64,000 nucleotides of DNA from Arthrobacter sp. M2012083 (lineage in GTDB: Bacteria; Actinomycetota; Actinomycetes; Actinomycetales; Micrococcaceae): positions 62,001-126,000 of the forward strand of contig NZ_AKKK01000004.1 in NCBI RefSeq assembly GCF_000281065.1, in the 5' to 3' direction. Shown piece by piece: positions 18,112 to 25,093 of the stretch (position 1 is the first letter of the stretch; every line of letters starts with the position of its first letter). Below the pieces are notes generated by a model, which saw nothing but the letters and a program-made list of their open reading frames with translations, was not told where the DNA came from and made no database searches. A program made the translations under genes and the position numbers.

Positions 18112-19086
18112 GTGTCACAACCAAAAGTAATAGCCATTGTTCAGGAAGGTCGCCCGCTCCCTCCACTGGAACGGCTGAAGGCCGACGCCGATATCGTTGT
18201 GGTCCGCACCGCGGATGAGTACCGTAAAGCGCAACCGGGTGCGGAAATCCTGTTTTTGAACGACTTCAGGACCAAACTCCTGCGCGAAGTAGGGCCGGGG
18301 GAGTTGCGGTGGATCCATACCTCGAGCATCGGCGTCGATAGTCTCATGACGGACGACATCATCAATAGTGACATCGTTGTGAGCAACTCCCGGGGCGTCT
18401 GTGAGCGTCCCATTGCCGAGTGGGTTCTGGGCGTCTTGTTGATGTTCACCAAGGACCTCCGGCGCACCATTGAATTGCAACAGGCCAGAACATGGCAGCA
18501 TCGTGAGACCGAGCCCCTGCTGGGTCGGAAAGTGCTTGTGGTGGGTCCGGGGCCTGTAGGCCGCGAGACGGTCCTTCTGCTCAGGGCAGCTGGCATGGAC
18601 GTGACGGTCGTGGGCCGGTCAGGCAGGAACGATCCCCAGCTGGGCACCATATCCGGCTTTGATGGCCTTGAGGAGCTGTTGAGCCAAGCCGATGATGTCG
18701 TGCTGACACTGCCGCTCACAGAGGAGACCCGGGGATTGTTCAACTCTGCAATGTTCCGCACCATGAAGCCCGGGGCGAGACTGGTCAACGTGGGCCGTGG
18801 AGCGGTGGTCGTGGAGCAGGACCTCCTGGACTCCCTTGATGCCGGACACCTCGGTGCAGCCGCGCTGGACGTCTTCGAGTATGAGCCGTTGGATGCCGGC
18901 AATCCGTTGTGGGGTCGACGCGACATCCTGGTCTCACCGCATGCATCCGGCGATCTCATCGGTTGGCGGGGAAGGGTAGTGGACTGCTTCGCCCGGAACC
19001 TGAGCCTCTGGAAAGCCCACGAGCCGCTGAACGACGTAGTGGACCTGAAGAAACTCGGCACGGTCAGCCCGGCGGCCGGGGTCTGA
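18112..19086 (+). CDS. D-2-hydroxyacid dehydrogenase family protein
   Basis: A second D-isomer-specific 2-hydroxyacid dehydrogenase, 324 residues, distinct from the one at 2174. The NAD-binding loop is VVGPGPVGRE; catalytic Arg lies in NVGRGAVVV, Glu in EYEPLD and His in VSPHASG. GTG 18112 has GGAAGGA upstream; an ATG at 18076 in frame has no site. It closes the SDR operon, 59 bp after the dehydratase gene. It resembles GhrA/SerA-type reductases of glyoxylate or hydroxypyruvate, but the substrate remains open. Confidence 0.85.
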   Translation: MSQPKVIAIVQEGRPLPPLERLKADADIVVVRTADEYRKAQPGAEILFLNDFRTKLLREVGPGELRWIHTSSIGVDSLMTDDIINSDIVVSNSRGVCERPIAEWVLGVLLMFTKDLRRTIELQQARTWQHRETEPLLGRKVLVVGPGPVGRETVLLLRAAGMDVTVVGRSGRNDPQLGTISGFDGLEELLSQADDVVLTLPLTEETRGLFNSAMFRTMKPGARLVNVGRGAVVVEQDLLDSLDAGHLGAAALDVFEYEPLDAGNPLWGRRDILVSPHASGDLIGWRGRVVDCFARNLSLWKAHEPLNDVVDLKKLGTVSPAAGV

Positions 19087-19108
19087 GACACCCTGCTGGG
19101 GCCAATCC

Positions 19109-19151
19109 CATGGGGTATTCGGCGCTTTAAAACCGCGTGGAATACCCCATG
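19109..19151. terminator. Hairpin downstream of the 2-hydroxyacid dehydrogenase gene
   Basis: CATGGGGTATTC (19109-19120) pairs perfectly with GAATACCCCATG (19140-19151) across a 19-nt loop. It has no U-tract and ends 8 bp before the operator of the APC permease gene, so it may also insulate that promoter. Confidence 0.55.
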
Positions 19152-19159
19152 TGATCCCG

Positions 19160-19204
19160 TGTCCCAAGCTGGTACAGTGCTCCCACCATCCCCGTCGATA
19201 GTGT
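19160..19204 (+). promoter_or_regulatory. Operator and promoter of APC permease 1
   Basis: The operator TGTCCCAAGCTGGTACA (19160-19176) sits 31 bp (centre) upstream of a TAGTGT -10-like element (19199-19204). No -35 hexamer is recognisable, as expected if an activator bound over the -35 position recruits polymerase. The same geometry recurs at the second permease gene. Confidence 0.65.
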
Positions 19205-19238
19205 GATTCAGCATTCAAACTTTCGTGACGAGGATTAC

Positions 19239-20702
19239 ATGTCTAGCACAACAAGAGGTACGACGAAAACGCCGACCCAGACCCAGGACCATAAGCTCAG
19301 CGGCAATATGGGCGTAGGTGAGCTCGTGATGAACGTGCTCGCTTTCTCCTCCCCGCTGACGACAGTCGCGGGCACCCTGCCCGTGATGCTCCTCTTCAGT
19401 GGGCACACTGCTCCGGGCATCTACCTTCTGGTAACACTGATGCTCCTGATTTTCTCCGTGGGTTTTGTGAAGATGAGCCGCAGCGTGGAGGCGCCGGGAG
19501 GTTTCTACTCCTTCGTCACGGCAGGCCTGGGCAAACCCGCCGGCCTTGGAGGAGCGTTGCTTGCCCTCTTCGGATATGTGTTTATTGGGTTCTTCGCTCC
19601 GTCCCTCTTCGCCCTGACACTTCAGAGCTTTGTGGTCAATACGCTCAATGGTCCTGACATCCCGTGGTACTGGTACGGTCTGGGCATCATTGCCGTCACC
19701 ACACTGCTCGCCTACAACCGCATTGATCTCTCCGCCAAGGTCTTGACGGTGGTCATGCTGCTGGAATCGGCAGTAGTTATCGTCTTTGACATCGCAGCCT
19801 TTGCGGCGGGTTCAGGCGAAGTTGTCCAGGGAATCGGCTTCTCCATGCCGTGGATAACAGATGCCGGTCTGGGTTTGGCACTGCTGTTCGCCGTCGGAAA
19901 CTTCTTCGGGTTTGAAGCGACGGTCATTTACAGGGATGAAGTCAAGAACCCGGACCGCACCATTCCCAGGGCCACCTACATTGCGGTAGTAGGAATCGGT
20001 CTGTTCTATGCTGTCGCCGCCTGGGCTTACACGACCTTCATTGGAGCAGACAAAGTTCAGGACGAGGCCGCCGCTAATACAGTTAACCTCTTCAACGACG
20101 GCGCCACTGCTCTGGTCGGCAAGATCTTTGCGGATGTGGCGGTGGTATTGCTGATCACCTCGATCCTGGCTTCGATGCTCTCCATCCAAAATATTGCCGC
20201 GAGGTACAGCTTCTCGCTGGCAGCCGATGGGGCGCTACCGTCCGTGCTGAGCCGGGTCCATCCCCGGCACAAGTCACCTTACGTGTCAGCCCTGGCAGTG
20301 GGCCTGGTGTGGGCCCTGGCCACGGTGGTCTTCACCTTGGTGGGCGTTGCCCCGGAGCTGCTGTATCCCATCGCAAGCGGCAGCGGAACCTTTGCTGTTC
20401 TCCTGTTGATGTTCATCACGAGCTTTGCTGTCCTTGTGTACTTTGTACGGCGGCGCCGCATCGCCCCTGAGTCGGTGTGGAAAACGATTGTCGCACCGAT
20501 CATCAGCGTCATCTTCCTTGGCGTGATCACCTACCTTGCGATCACTAACTACCCCGAGCTCATCGGGGGATCGGCCGTGATGACGGCGATCTTCATGACT
20601 TTCACTTTCGCCTTGTTCTTCGGCGGGATCGGGTACGCGTACTACCTGCGGTCACAACGCCCTGATGTGTACCGGCGACTGGGCCGGCAAAGAGTCGACT
20701 AA
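19239..20702 (+). CDS. APC superfamily amino acid/amine permease (copy 1)
   Basis: Integral membrane transporter of 487 residues with about twelve hydrophobic segments. The first helix region (MNVLAFSSPLTTVAGTLPV) and FAVGNFFGFEATVIYRDEVKNPDRTIPRA are typical of the amino acid-polyamine-organocation superfamily. ATG 19239 follows GAGGA at 4 nt; the first 12 codons upstream are leader. A closely similar copy lies at 30073, alike over the whole length and in the promoter. It probably imports the nitrogen-containing substrate or an intermediate; specificity is unknown. Confidence 0.85.
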   Translation: MSSTTRGTTKTPTQTQDHKLSGNMGVGELVMNVLAFSSPLTTVAGTLPVMLLFSGHTAPGIYLLVTLMLLIFSVGFVKMSRSVEAPGGFYSFVTAGLGKPAGLGGALLALFGYVFIGFFAPSLFALTLQSFVVNTLNGPDIPWYWYGLGIIAVTTLLAYNRIDLSAKVLTVVMLLESAVVIVFDIAAFAAGSGEVVQGIGFSMPWITDAGLGLALLFAVGNFFGFEATVIYRDEVKNPDRTIPRATYIAVVGIGLFYAVAAWAYTTFIGADKVQDEAAANTVNLFNDGATALVGKIFADVAVVLLITSILASMLSIQNIAARYSFSLAADGALPSVLSRVHPRHKSPYVSALAVGLVWALATVVFTLVGVAPELLYPIASGSGTFAVLLLMFITSFAVLVYFVRRRRIAPESVWKTIVAPIISVIFLGVITYLAITNYPELIGGSAVMTAIFMTFTFALFFGGIGYAYYLRSQRPDVYRRLGRQRVD

Positions 20703-20743
20703 AAACCAATCTCACCTGATCTTCAACTGTCTGGAGTTTTGCA

Positions 20744-21751
20744 ATGACGCAACAAATCAGAGTTGGCCTCTTCGGCACGGGAAGAATAGGCCAAGTCCAT
20801 GCCATGAGTGTGGCCACCTTGGATGAAGCCACCTTGTCCTGGGTCTGTGACCCTTTCGTCGAGGGTGCCAAGCAAACAGCCGCGGAGTTCGGGGGGCGCG
20901 TCAGCGATGACCCTCACGAGGTCTTCGCGTCAGGGGAGGTTGACGCTGTCATCGTAGCCTCGCCCACGAAGACCCACCTCGACCTTCTGGAGATGGCGGT
21001 AGACGCCAACATCCCGGTGCTCTGCGAGAAGCCGATAGATCTGGACATAGGCCGTGTGGATGCCCTGCGTGCAAAAGCAGCGTCGGCGGGCGTGCCCATT
21101 GCCTTGGGCTTCAATAAGCGCTTTGACAGGCACTTTGTGGAGCTCAGGAGACGGGTGGGCGCCAATGAAATTGGGGCATTGGAGCAGCTGGTCATTACCA
21201 GTAGGGATCCAGCGGAACCACCGGCTGCCTATTTGCCTCAATCGGGAGGAATCTTCCGGGACATGACCATCCATGACCTGGATATGGCGCGCTACTTCAT
21301 CCCTGACATCGTTGAGGTGTCCGCGAGGGGTGCGAACGTTTTCAGCGATGGCATCCGTGAGGCAAACGACTTCGACTCCACCGTAGTCACCCTCCGGGGT
21401 TCCAAGGACGAACTCGTAACAGTCCTGAACTCGCGTCACTCGGCGTACGGTTACGACCAGCGAATTGAGGCTTTCGGAGCAACAGGGCTCCTGCACGTGG
21501 GCAACAAAAGCGACAGCCTCGTGCGGTACTGGGGAAGCCGGTCCGTCGAATCCGCGGGCCCCTACCAAGACTTCTTCTTGGAGCGATATGCGGAGGCCTA
21601 CCGGCTGGAAGTTGCCGAATTCCTCCGCGCCGTCCGTGGCCTGCCATCGAGAAGCCCGGGATTTGAGGACGGCAGGGCTGCTCTCATCCTTGCCGATGCC
21701 GCGGAAGAGTCAGCCCGGACCGGTGTTGCCGTGGCAGTGAACCTCAACTAA
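20744..21751 (+). CDS. iolG: Inositol 2-dehydrogenase-like Gfo/Idh/MocA protein
   Basis: NAD-dependent dehydrogenase, 335 residues, the length of IolG. GLFGTGRIGQVHA binds NAD; CEKPIDLD supplies the catalytic Lys (about residue 93); GGIFRDMTIHDLDMARYF carries the Asp/His pair typical of inositol dehydrogenases. It lies 41 bp after the permease gene with no intervening operator, so the two are one unit. The match to IolG is stronger than for the other two Gfo/Idh proteins here, supporting a cyclitol-like substrate, but activity on a related amino-cyclitol or sugar is equally possible. Confidence 0.8.
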   Translation: MTQQIRVGLFGTGRIGQVHAMSVATLDEATLSWVCDPFVEGAKQTAAEFGGRVSDDPHEVFASGEVDAVIVASPTKTHLDLLEMAVDANIPVLCEKPIDLDIGRVDALRAKAASAGVPIALGFNKRFDRHFVELRRRVGANEIGALEQLVITSRDPAEPPAAYLPQSGGIFRDMTIHDLDMARYFIPDIVEVSARGANVFSDGIREANDFDSTVVTLRGSKDELVTVLNSRHSAYGYDQRIEAFGATGLLHVGNKSDSLVRYWGSRSVESAGPYQDFFLERYAEAYRLEVAEFLRAVRGLPSRSPGFEDGRAALILADAAEESARTGVAVAVNLN

Positions 21752-21763
21752 CACCTAGAGGTC

Positions 21764-21820
21764 GCCTGCCTGGGCCGTTGGCGTTTCGCAACGATATTTA
21801 CGGCCCAGAGCAGGCTTTTT
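21764..21820 (+). terminator. Rho-independent terminator after iolG
   Basis: GCCTGC-C-TGGGCCGT pairs with ACGGCCCA-GA-GCAGGC, followed by TTTTT. It starts 12 nt after the stop codon. Confidence 0.8.
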
Positions 21821-21849
21821 CCATTCTTTTTGAAACGATTCACAATCGG

Positions 21850-21866
21850 TGTTCCAAAGTGGTACA
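21850..21866. promoter_or_regulatory. Operator motif upstream of the ABC transporter operon
   Basis: TGTTCCAAAGTGGTACA is a near-consensus copy located 181 bp before the ABC ATPase start. The sequence between (about 180 nt) appears to be a long 5' leader; I see no riboswitch or clear hairpin in it. Confidence 0.65.
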
Positions 21867-22047
21867 CATGCTGAATTCGGGGATCCGTCAGAGTTCAGGT
21901 AAGTGAAACAGTGTGGTGAAGGTCACGCAGCTTCGGGATGTATTTGCAACTACCCGGAGCCAGCAGGGTCAAACAATGTTGATTGATCAGCCGCCACCAA
22001 AGGTGTTTCACCGGTTCATTTACATGGCCCTATCGAACGAGGATGAG

Positions 22048-22932
22048 ATGACCGACGTACCACCGGCGACCCCTCCACTGGTCGCCCTCAACGACATACA
22101 CAAAACATTCGGGGCGGTGTCCGCATTACGCGGCGTCAGCATCGATGTCCAACCCGGCGAAACCTTTGCTCTGCTTGGCGATAATGCCGCCGGCAAGTCC
22201 ACGCTGATGAAAGTACTCACTGGCGTGTATCAACCCGATCAGGGTTCCATTGAGCTTGACGGAAAGACCACGGAGTTCCCCACGCCATCCGCCTCCCGCG
22301 ACCAAGGGGTGGAGATGGTTTACCAGGACTTTGCCCTGGCAGACAACCTGGATGTTCGCTCCAATATCTTCCTGGGGCGGGAGCCGCAAAAGAATGTCCT
22401 TGGCCCCTTGTTGCGGATTATCGACCGCAAAAAGATGGAGCTTGAAACCAAACGGGTGCTTGAACGCCTGGACATACCCATCAATCCTCGGCTCAAGGTC
22501 AAGCGGTTATCCGGTGGTCAACGTCAAGCCGTCGCCATAGGCAGAGCGCTGGCATTTGACGCCCGACTCATCATCATGGACGAGCCGACAGCGAACTTGT
22601 CGGTGGCCAAGGTGGACAAGCTCATTGAGGTGACTCAACGCCTCAAGGATCTGGGCATTGCCGTCATCATCATCACACACCGATTGGACGAGGCCTTCGC
22701 CGTGGCTGACCGCTTTGCGGTCATGCGCCAGGGCCAAGTGGTGGGGCGGTTCCGCGTCGGGGATGTTTCAGAAGCCCAGGTGGCCCACTTGATCTCCCAC
22801 GGCACCTTGGATGACTACATCGACGACGGTGCCGGCATCCCCGAAAAGCGCCGCAAAATCGGGAGCACCTCATCGATGGAAGTCGTCGATGTGATGGCAA
22901 CTCCAGCCACTACGAACGGGAGTCACTCATGA
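22048..22932 (+). CDS. Sugar ABC transporter ATP-binding protein (single-domain, FrcA type)
   Basis: ATPase of a carbohydrate importer, 294 residues. Walker A is GDNAAGKST, the signature LSGGQRQAVAIGRAL, Walker B LIIMDEPTANLS, and the switch His lies in IITHRLDEAF. Unlike RbsA/MglA-type proteins with two fused ATPase domains (about 500 residues), it has one, as in fructose-type FrcA. ATG 22048 follows CGAGGA; the frame extends upstream as leader. It overlaps the permease gene by 4 bp. Confidence 0.9.
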   Translation: MTDVPPATPPLVALNDIHKTFGAVSALRGVSIDVQPGETFALLGDNAAGKSTLMKVLTGVYQPDQGSIELDGKTTEFPTPSASRDQGVEMVYQDFALADNLDVRSNIFLGREPQKNVLGPLLRIIDRKKMELETKRVLERLDIPINPRLKVKRLSGGQRQAVAIGRALAFDARLIIMDEPTANLSVAKVDKLIEVTQRLKDLGIAVIIITHRLDEAFAVADRFAVMRQGQVVGRFRVGDVSEAQVAHLISHGTLDDYIDDGAGIPEKRRKIGSTSSMEVVDVMATPATTNGSHS

Positions 22933-23927
22933 GTCTCACAATGGAACGCGTCAAAACAAAGCTGGGCCCTGCGGACCTTAAAGAAGGTATGACAGCTACC
23001 AAGGTCAAGCGCTTCATCGGTGATTACGGGATCATCATACTTTTTGTGGTCATCCTCGTCTTTCTTGCCGCCGTAGCCCCCAACTTCCTGACCCTCAACA
23101 ACATCGTCAATGTGGTTAGACAGTCGTCCATCATCGGACTGATCGCCCTCGGGATGACCTTCATCATGATTACCGCCGGCATCGACCTTTCTGTTGGTTC
23201 GATTGTGGGTTTGGCGGGTATGACCTTCGCCTTGCTGGCCCCGGCAAGCGGTGGAGCCTTTTGGTTGCCGTTGGTTGCCGGTCTTGCGGTAGGCCTGCTG
23301 GTTGGATTCCTGAGTGCAGCCTTAGTGGTCTGGGGAGCCATCCTGCCGTTCCTGGCAACACTGGCAACCATGGCCATTGCCCGCACGGCAGTCCTGGTCA
23401 TGACGGACGGCCAGGTTGTTTCCGGACTCAGTGGACCTGCTGAATGGCTCGGCTCGGGCTTCATAGGCCCGGTTCCCGTCCCGGTCATCATCTTCTTGAT
23501 CGCGGCCATAATCTGCGAGTTTGTGCTCAGCCGGACAAAATTCGGTTCGCACGTTTATGCCGTGGGTGGCAATGAAGAGTCTGCCAAGAAGGTTGGCATC
23601 TCCACCGGCCGTGTGCTGTTCACCGTGTACCTCATTGGTGGTGTGACAGCCGCGCTGGGTGGTTTGGTCCTCACTGCGCGTTTGGATGGCGCGGCCCCGG
23701 TGGCCGGCACTGGCTATGAACTCCAGGTGATTGCCGCCGTCGTCATTGGAGGAACGAGTCTCTTCGGTGGCGTCGGCACCATCCGCGGAACGGTCATCGG
23801 CGTTCTCCTGCTGGGTGTGGTGATGAATGGCATGAACCTGATGGGGGTCTCGTCGTACTTCCAGCAAGGCGTCCAGGGCATCATCCTGGTGCTCGCCGTG
23901 CTGTTGAACCGTTGGAAGTCGGACTGA
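22929..23927 (+). CDS. Sugar ABC transporter permease (RbsC family)
   Basis: Membrane subunit of a CUT2-type importer, 332 residues with 8-10 hydrophobic segments. The family stretches NVVRQSSIIGLIALGMTFIM, GIDLSVGSIVGLAG and VIGGTSLFGGVGTIRGTVIG (last one near residue 275) are clear. The start ATG overlaps the ATPase stop (ATGA), so translation is coupled. The set would carry a pentose, hexose, inositol or similar polyol; the binding protein does not settle which. Confidence 0.92.
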   Translation: MSLTMERVKTKLGPADLKEGMTATKVKRFIGDYGIIILFVVILVFLAAVAPNFLTLNNIVNVVRQSSIIGLIALGMTFIMITAGIDLSVGSIVGLAGMTFALLAPASGGAFWLPLVAGLAVGLLVGFLSAALVVWGAILPFLATLATMAIARTAVLVMTDGQVVSGLSGPAEWLGSGFIGPVPVPVIIFLIAAIICEFVLSRTKFGSHVYAVGGNEESAKKVGISTGRVLFTVYLIGGVTAALGGLVLTARLDGAAPVAGTGYELQVIAAVVIGGTSLFGGVGTIRGTVIGVLLLGVVMNGMNLMGVSSYFQQGVQGIILVLAVLLNRWKSD

Positions 23928-23999
23928 CCGCAACACCCGCACCAAGCAACAAAAAAATCTCCCTCAGCACAGACAGAAAACCACCGAAAGGAACACACC

Positions 24000-24968
24000 A
24001 TGGGAATGCGACGGAGTATCGCAGCGGCGTTCGCAATGATGGCAGCAGGTGCGCTTACGCTGACCGGCTGTGCCGGCAGCAGCAACGCAACCAGCAGTGG
24101 CGGGACAGGCAAGACCTACAACATTGGCGTTGTGGTTCTTGACCTCCAAGACCCGGATCTGGCCCACATGACGGACGCCATGAAAAAGACGGCTGATGAA
24201 AAGGGTGTCAAGCTCAACATCACCGACTCCAAGAAGGACGTAGGCAGTGAACTGAACCAAGTTGAGGACCTCCTCACCCGCCAGGTTGATGCCGTAATTA
24301 TGCAACCGTTGGATGGTGACGCCAGCCAGAACGCCGCAAAGCGCGTTATCGCCGCCAACATCCCGCTGTTTATCCTGTCCACCGAGTTCGCCGAAGGCTC
24401 AGACGTTGGGTACAAGAGCTACATCGGCGTCGATGACACAGTGGCCGGTGAAATGCAGGCAGATTATTTGAACAAGGCGCTGCCGGAAGGTGGCAACATC
24501 GTGTTCGCCGCCGGTGTCTACGGAGCCTCTTGGACGGATCGCCGAAAGAACGGCTTCGACAGCAAGATCAACAAGAACTTCAAGATCGTGGCGGAATTCC
24601 AAGCCAAGGGAAGCCGTGACGATGCCAAGCGCAACATGGAGGATACCCTTCAGCGCTTTGGCGCCGGCCAGATTGATGCGGTCGTGGCAAACAATGACGA
24701 GATGGCCATTGGTGCAGCCTCTGCCATTGCTGACGCTGGACGGACGGCGGAGTTCAAGGCAGTAGTCGGCGTCGATGGTACCGAACCAGCCATGCAGGAC
24801 ATCAAAGCCGGGACAATGTCGGCTACAGTCCGGCAGGACTCCGCTGGACAGGGTGTTAAAGCAGTTGAAGTGGTTACTGACTTCCTCAACGGCGGGAATG
24901 TCGAGAATCGCTACACCCTGCCCTTCACCCTCATTACCAAGGACAACCTCTCTGAGTTCTTGAAGTAG
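24000..24968 (+). CDS. Sugar ABC transporter substrate-binding lipoprotein (RbsB family)
   Basis: Periplasmic-type binding protein, 322 residues, tethered as a lipoprotein: a short basic N-terminus, a hydrophobic segment and the lipobox LTGC at about residue 23. The mature part has the type I fold seen in ribose/inositol binders (YNIGVVVLDLQDPDLAHM, VDAVIMQPLDG, VAGEMQADYL, VVGVDGTEPAMQDIKAG). A GAAAGGA site precedes ATG 24000. It is the last gene of the transporter operon and ends at a strong terminator. Confidence 0.92.
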   Translation: MGMRRSIAAAFAMMAAGALTLTGCAGSSNATSSGGTGKTYNIGVVVLDLQDPDLAHMTDAMKKTADEKGVKLNITDSKKDVGSELNQVEDLLTRQVDAVIMQPLDGDASQNAAKRVIAANIPLFILSTEFAEGSDVGYKSYIGVDDTVAGEMQADYLNKALPEGGNIVFAAGVYGASWTDRRKNGFDSKINKNFKIVAEFQAKGSRDDAKRNMEDTLQRFGAGQIDAVVANNDEMAIGAASAIADAGRTAEFKAVVGVDGTEPAMQDIKAGTMSATVRQDSAGQGVKAVEVVTDFLNGGNVENRYTLPFTLITKDNLSEFLK

Positions 24969-24984
24969 GACAATCCATCAATCA

Positions 24985-25018
24985 AACGGGCACGGCGGTT
25001 TTCTCCGCCGTGCCCGTT
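24985..25018 (+). terminator. Rho-independent terminator after the binding-protein gene
   Basis: AACGGGCACGGCGG pairs with CCGCCGTGCCCGTT (14 bp) around TTTTCT, followed by CCGTTTT. Confidence 0.8.
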
Positions 25019-25031
25019 CCGTTTTGGCACA
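25015..25031. promoter_or_regulatory. Weak operator motif upstream of the FAD/Fe-S oxidase gene
   Basis: CGTTCCGTTTTGGCACA keeps the GT-CC left and TGGCACA right half of the locus motif. It overlaps the edge of the preceding terminator, 62 bp before the oxidase start. The match is partial. Confidence 0.35.
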
Positions 25032-25093
25032 CCTCCGCACATGCCGCGGCTGCCTACACTTCAGGCGGACCACTACGAATGGAGAATGCGACC

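Noticed and set aside
21867..22047. 180-nt leader of the ABC operon as a possible riboswitch
   Set aside because: No conserved riboswitch core or terminator/antiterminator pair could be seen.
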